This document shows positions 59,540 to 64,000 of a stretch of 64,000 nucleotides of DNA, one piece after another. The stretch spans positions 7,985,420 through 8,049,419 of the forward strand of contig NC_089851.1 in the NCBI RefSeq assembly GCF_036373705.1. Reading direction: 5' to 3'. Below the pieces are notes generated by a model. That model worked only from the letters and a program-made list of their open reading frames with translations, was not told the DNA's origin and searched no databases. The DNA comes from Amia ocellicauda. Taxonomy: Eukaryota; Chordata; Actinopteri; Amiiformes; Amiidae. A program made the position numbers and the translations under genes. Within the stretch, counting starts at the first letter, position 1. Every line of letters starts with the position of its first letter.

Positions 59540-62500
59540 GTGAGTGTTAATGAACGGGCGTTAAAACGTGCCCGGAACTTGTACTTGCATGTGATCTTAT
59601 GTGTGGAACCACCTGACGTGCCTTGTGCTAATGTGTTTGTGTGACATTGTCTGCAGAAGCACGGCTGTGTTGTTGTTGTTGAAAGATGCGTCTTGGCAAG
59701 CGCAGTGGCACAGTTGGAGATTCACCTATTTAATTCCACTACAAGAGTTCAGAGAAATGCTGAATAAATAAGCACTAGATGGCAGTAGTTTATAGAAGTG
59801 CTACTAAAGAGCAGACATCCCAAAACTGTCGGATGTGAAGACCTGTCACTAATCCTCTGTCCATATCGTGAGGTCGGGCTCACCTTTAACCTCTGATTTG
59901 GCCCTTTGACTCACCGACACATCTTCAGCTTCCGTGTTTAAAAGCAGGGTTAATGTGTGTATCTCCTGGAATAAAGAGAGAAATGTGGGGTGCTGTATCT
60001 GGAATATGTGATATTTAAAGATAGGCTTCTCGCTGTGTTAGTTTTGTGAGCCATGAGATGTTCTCTCAGGGAGTGGAGGAACCCCCGAGGCAGTGTGAGA
60101 AACAAGCTTCACAACAAACGTTTCCATAGACTTCGACAGCCCTTCGAAGGCAAGTTAAAATAACAGATCTGTCTGGGATTAAACCTCCCGAAGAGCATCA
60201 TCACAGCCACCCATATGGGCCATATTGGGGTAGAGGCCTGAATGCAGCGTTGTTTGTGGAGGCTCATGTGTTTGCTTTGATCTAACTTTGTCTAGAAGGA
60301 GTATATTGTCCAGTCTAAACCTGCAGTCCGTGTGAAGGGTTTAAACTCAACGCACTAGCCATAATGTTCAAAAACAGACTGGTCTTGGGTTTTCTGTCAG
60401 GCTGGTATTTTGTATACTTTTTATTGAGTTGTTTCTAGCATAGTTTCCATATTATGTCTTAGTTGCCTATTTGTGTGCCATGGTGTTCTTGCTATGGGAC
60501 AGAAAAACGCGCTCTTATCAATATGGAGGCCCTTGTTATCTCCTTCAATTATGTTCTTTGCTTCCCTCGCTATTAATTAATTAACCTTGAGTTATAATTG
60601 AACCCTGTTCTTCTGTACTCCTTGTAAAGCCACTTAATAGATCTTGCAATTTTAACGTATTATACACGGAGCTAATATGTATTTGTGTTCTAATCAAACG
60701 AATATGAATTATTTGAATAAGCATTGATTACCAAACAATGCAACAAATAAGTGGTAATAAGTACAATTTAAATAAAAAATAACCAAAAGGAACTAATTGT
60801 ACCACTCTAATCAGAATGTAATGCATTTTTAATTTTTTTTTTCTTCCTTGTTATTATATTTTATTCTTAATTTCCATCTCATCCTTTCTTCTTTTTTTTT
60901 TTTTTTTTGCCATCCGTGGAGGAAGTCAGACATCCCTGGCTAATGGTAGTATTTAGTGGCCTTTTTTCTGTTGTTACCATTTAATGATGTTCTCTTTAAA
61001 TCTTGTGATATTTCACTAATGATACAATGTGTATGGATATATTACCGGGGGTAAGATGGAATCATTAATGATGGTGTTTTAAAAATGATTATCATAATAA
61101 TTCTGATGTTGGTTTCACGCTCTTGTATACGTCTTTTTTTCTGCCCTCCCCCCCTTCTCCGCGTAGTCGTCGTTGTCTCCTTGTGAAAGAGTGTTATAAA
61201 CACATTATGGATGGATACATTAGTGACTGATGCAGCGCCCGGGCTCGCATTGTTTTTGGTGTGAAAGTGCATCATTAGAAAATGTTCCACTTGGCGGGGA
61301 AGCGCGTATTAACTGCGCTCGCAATGAAATGAGGTCGTGATAGATTGTTAAAGTTATAGAAAGCCATTAGGTTGAAATATGAACCTCTCAATTGTCATAA
61401 TGAAGCGGGGGGCTATTTGCGGAGCGATCAGTGCGTTAGGAGACAATTGGAATCCATAATGACAGACACAATACATTATAGGCTGTAAGTTTAGGGCTTT
61501 AAGGTAGAAGAAGTAATCATATCTGCCCGAGAATGATGTTGCGGCGCCTACATTAACCCTCGACGTCGGGTCCGGGGACTCCTCGTCTGTGTGAGAGCCC
61601 ATCTGAATATGTGCATGTGTGAGGAGTGAGGGGGGGTACAGACGACTCTCTCAACATGAGCTCCCCTCCAAGAGCATTAATGGTAAAAATCCTGCGGGTT
61701 TATACACAGAAAGAACATCCCAACAACAGCTTTCCGTCTGGTCAAAACTCAGGTAGCAGGACTGGGGTTTATCCTGTAGAGGGGTATTCCCATTCTAGAA
61801 GGACCAGCTGTGCTATGAGAGTTCCACTCATTCTTAATCATTCTAAGCATATTTAATTCTGCTTTATTGACCCAGGTTTTCTGATTTTGAACGGTGACAC
61901 CCTGGAGAGAGAACTTCTCATTCATACACCGGTTCTCATTTGCTGTCCTGTTGTTTAACATATAGTTATTATAGTTTATTATAAGAACCATGTTGAATTC
62001 TACAGTGTTTTTTTTTTTTAATCAAATGCATTGTTTAACCTTCACTTCATATATCTAAAAGCCGTTTTCAAAATAGTTCTTATGTTTCAGAAAAGCAAAG
62101 GCTTTCACTTTACTGGAAAGCATCGTCTAGATATAAACATTCCTCATAAAAATAAGTGTTTCTTGTGACCTCTTCGAAGAAAGTTTGTGTATCGGGGCCC
62201 TGGAAAAGCCTGAGAGATGTAATCAATCACCCATTGCTTGTGAGTTTATAATGTTTTGTTTTGGCATTCTCTTCCCAATTGGGAATACAGACACTAATAT
62301 ACATAAAAATGTAAGTGCACATTTCCATGTAATCACATTAGCAAGGTATGTTGAGAATATAGTCCCAATTTTTCCCAATGCTAAAACTGAACATATGTAG
62401 ATTTTGTACTTCGTGTTAATAAATAAATGTATTAATGATGGTGGTGCATAATCAAATAATCCCATAATTTAGCAAACCACTCAAAAGTCTCTAGGCTACT

Positions 62501-64000
62501 TTTCGTACTTCGCTTTGTACCTTATTGTATCCATTGTTTCTGTTGGTTCTACATTATGTCGGGTTTAATTAGCCCCTGATGGAAATGGAGGTGAATTTTG
62601 TTCATTTTCCTCCTCTGATTACTGCTTCCCAACACAACACACAAATTGAAATTAAGAGAAACACAATCAGCGGGAACTAATTGCCTAATTACCCTGGTAA
62701 GAGCAGTCGTCTCATTAGCGGCAGCGAGTGTCCAGTCGATAGCATCGCTTCTGCTCCTGGAGGTTCACTGCGATGAGAGAGTGTCTCTTTAAAAACATGT
62801 TTTTTTTTTAAAGAAGGCATAAAGAGCGAGGGAGATTGGAGGGGGGGTGCAGGGGCAGGAGGGCGGCTGCTGGTGTTGGTGGTGCTTGTTGTTGTTACGA
62901 AACTCCTGGCTATTCTGAAAATTGAAAGCTCTCCATTTGAGAAATGAATTTATTTAAGTCACTGTATTTTTTTCCCATTAGTAAGTGTTTAGTTCAGCGT
63001 TTTAAATAATTGCGTTACCAGGAATGATATTTAAAATGCATTTGGGAGTCAATGAGGCGGGAAAGTGCCTACATGTTTTGCTGATGACACCCGGGCCATT
63101 TGGAAGACATCAAAGTAGAGAGGAGGTAGCCCAGATGCATATTATAAACTCATTATGGATATCATTTAAAAGGACGCACTTCAGCAGCAAATACAATATT
63201 CCCCGTCTCTCTCTGGTAATGTGTGTTTGCAAAGTCGAAACTCTTTGATGCCTTCAGTTAATGTGACATCTATTATCGAACTGTAAAATCGAATAAATGG
63301 CATTGATTTCCATATCAACATGGTCGTTAAGGTATGGAGAGTACGTTAGGAGAAGATGTCTTCGGATGGGGATGTGCTGAAAGCATAATATCGGAGGGGA
63401 ATGGTGTCAGGTGCAATGCCAAAGCCTGAACTCGTAGTGCAGAAATTCGGTATAAAGGGAATTTTGTATACATGCGTACATGCATGCATACATTTGACAG
63501 CACGGGGAAAAGCAGCCGCTGACTAAATGTCCCAGACTATAGCGAAATAAACTGCTGGAAACTAAATCCTCTTCATAGACCCCATGAACGTGCTGTGCTT
63601 TGCGAAAACATCATCTTGTTTTGATGTTGTCTTCTCGTTTCCAGGCTTCAGTATGTTAGCATTTTAAATGTTTTGTTTTTGTCTATACAGATAAATTAAA
63701 AAAGATACTGAAATGGTGAAAATAACTGGCTGAGTGTCTGTAAGAGGTCACAAGAAGTGTGGGAGAGATGACCAGTTTATATATTTAAGAACCACAAAAA
63801 TGGGTGCAAGACATACATTTAAAAAAAAAATATCCCTGTGTTACTGCTGCGGTTCAACTAACACACAGTTGCAGATTCAAATATTGTCTTCCTGAGCTGA
63901 AACCAATATTATTTACTAAAGAATGTAGTTTGACCAATTGTGTTCAGTAACCAGATATACGATTGTCCTGCCAGACCTCTGGGGGGGAAGATAAGATCAG
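59540..64000. other. Repeat-poor non-coding DNA, probably intron of the IQCA1-like gene
   Basis: After the exon 5 donor at 59540 I find no further IQCA1 exon, no transposon ends and few microsatellites (poly-T at about 60890-60908). Stretches at about 61030-61610, 62540-62800 and 62930-63320 have homeodomain-type core words such as TTTAATTAG and CCTAATTACC. They look like conserved non-coding sequence. That is an impression, not a measurement. Confidence 0.4.

Overview
This is an animal nuclear genomic window, almost certainly from a ray-finned fish. The evidence is CR1, L2 and Rex1-type LINEs, several Tc1/mariner families, a hAT remnant, many dinucleotide microsatellites, and vertebrate genes split by GT-AG introns. 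The CR1 copies end in TTCTTATG octamers. From memory such copies are common in gar, bowfin, sturgeon and early teleosts, but I cannot name the species.

About half of the window is mobile-element debris. From 1 to 13.5 kb lie a truncated L2 LINE, a CR1 split by a second L2-like LINE, further CR1 pieces, a 1221-bp Tc1 element with one nonsense codon, a decayed DD34E Tc1, and a fragment copied from the kinase locus at 46 kb. From 13.9 to 15.8 kb is a minus-strand C2H2 zinc-finger gene with degenerate fingers and a frameshift. From 16 to 26 kb lie microsatellites, a Tx1/L1-like LINE piece, a hAT transposase pseudogene preceded by C2H2-type fingers, and a second DD34E Tc1. From 26.3 to 29.7 kb a 36-bp satellite is interrupted and bounded by three Tc1 insertions, one of them with a complete 346-residue transposase.

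From 29.8 to 37.7 kb I infer an unrecognised minus-strand gene. It has a duplicated exon (36.5 and 32.1 kb), a Thr-Gln-repeat exon (30.3-30.7 kb) and a short Cys-rich terminal exon. The phases of these exons fit. A Rex1-like LINE lies between the two exon copies. From 38.3 to 40.9 kb lie a G2E3/HECT-like fragment (minus) and a frameshifted PCED1/FAM113 pseudogene (plus).

From 45.2 to 47.8 kb is a minus-strand AGC kinase gene of protein kinase N type. Nearly all its exons can be placed, but two lesions break it: one base missing in an A-run, and a 17-base loss that removes a splice donor and the HRD arginine. From 50.2 to 50.9 kb is an intact histone H2B variant with a short tail and one intron. 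From 52.2 kb to beyond the window's useful end are the first five coding exons of an IQCA1/IQCA1L-type gene (IQ and AAA domain, dynein regulatory complex), preceded by a CpG-rich promoter with an RFX X-box-like palindrome. Its introns carry a 30-bp minisatellite and a third 1221-bp Tc1 with a complete transposase. The last 4.4 kb is repeat-poor and may hold conserved non-coding elements.

The genes do not form an operon-like system. The real host genes supported here are the H2B variant, the IQCA1-like gene and, less surely, the Thr-Gln-repeat gene. The kinase, PCED1, HECT and zinc-finger loci show lesions.
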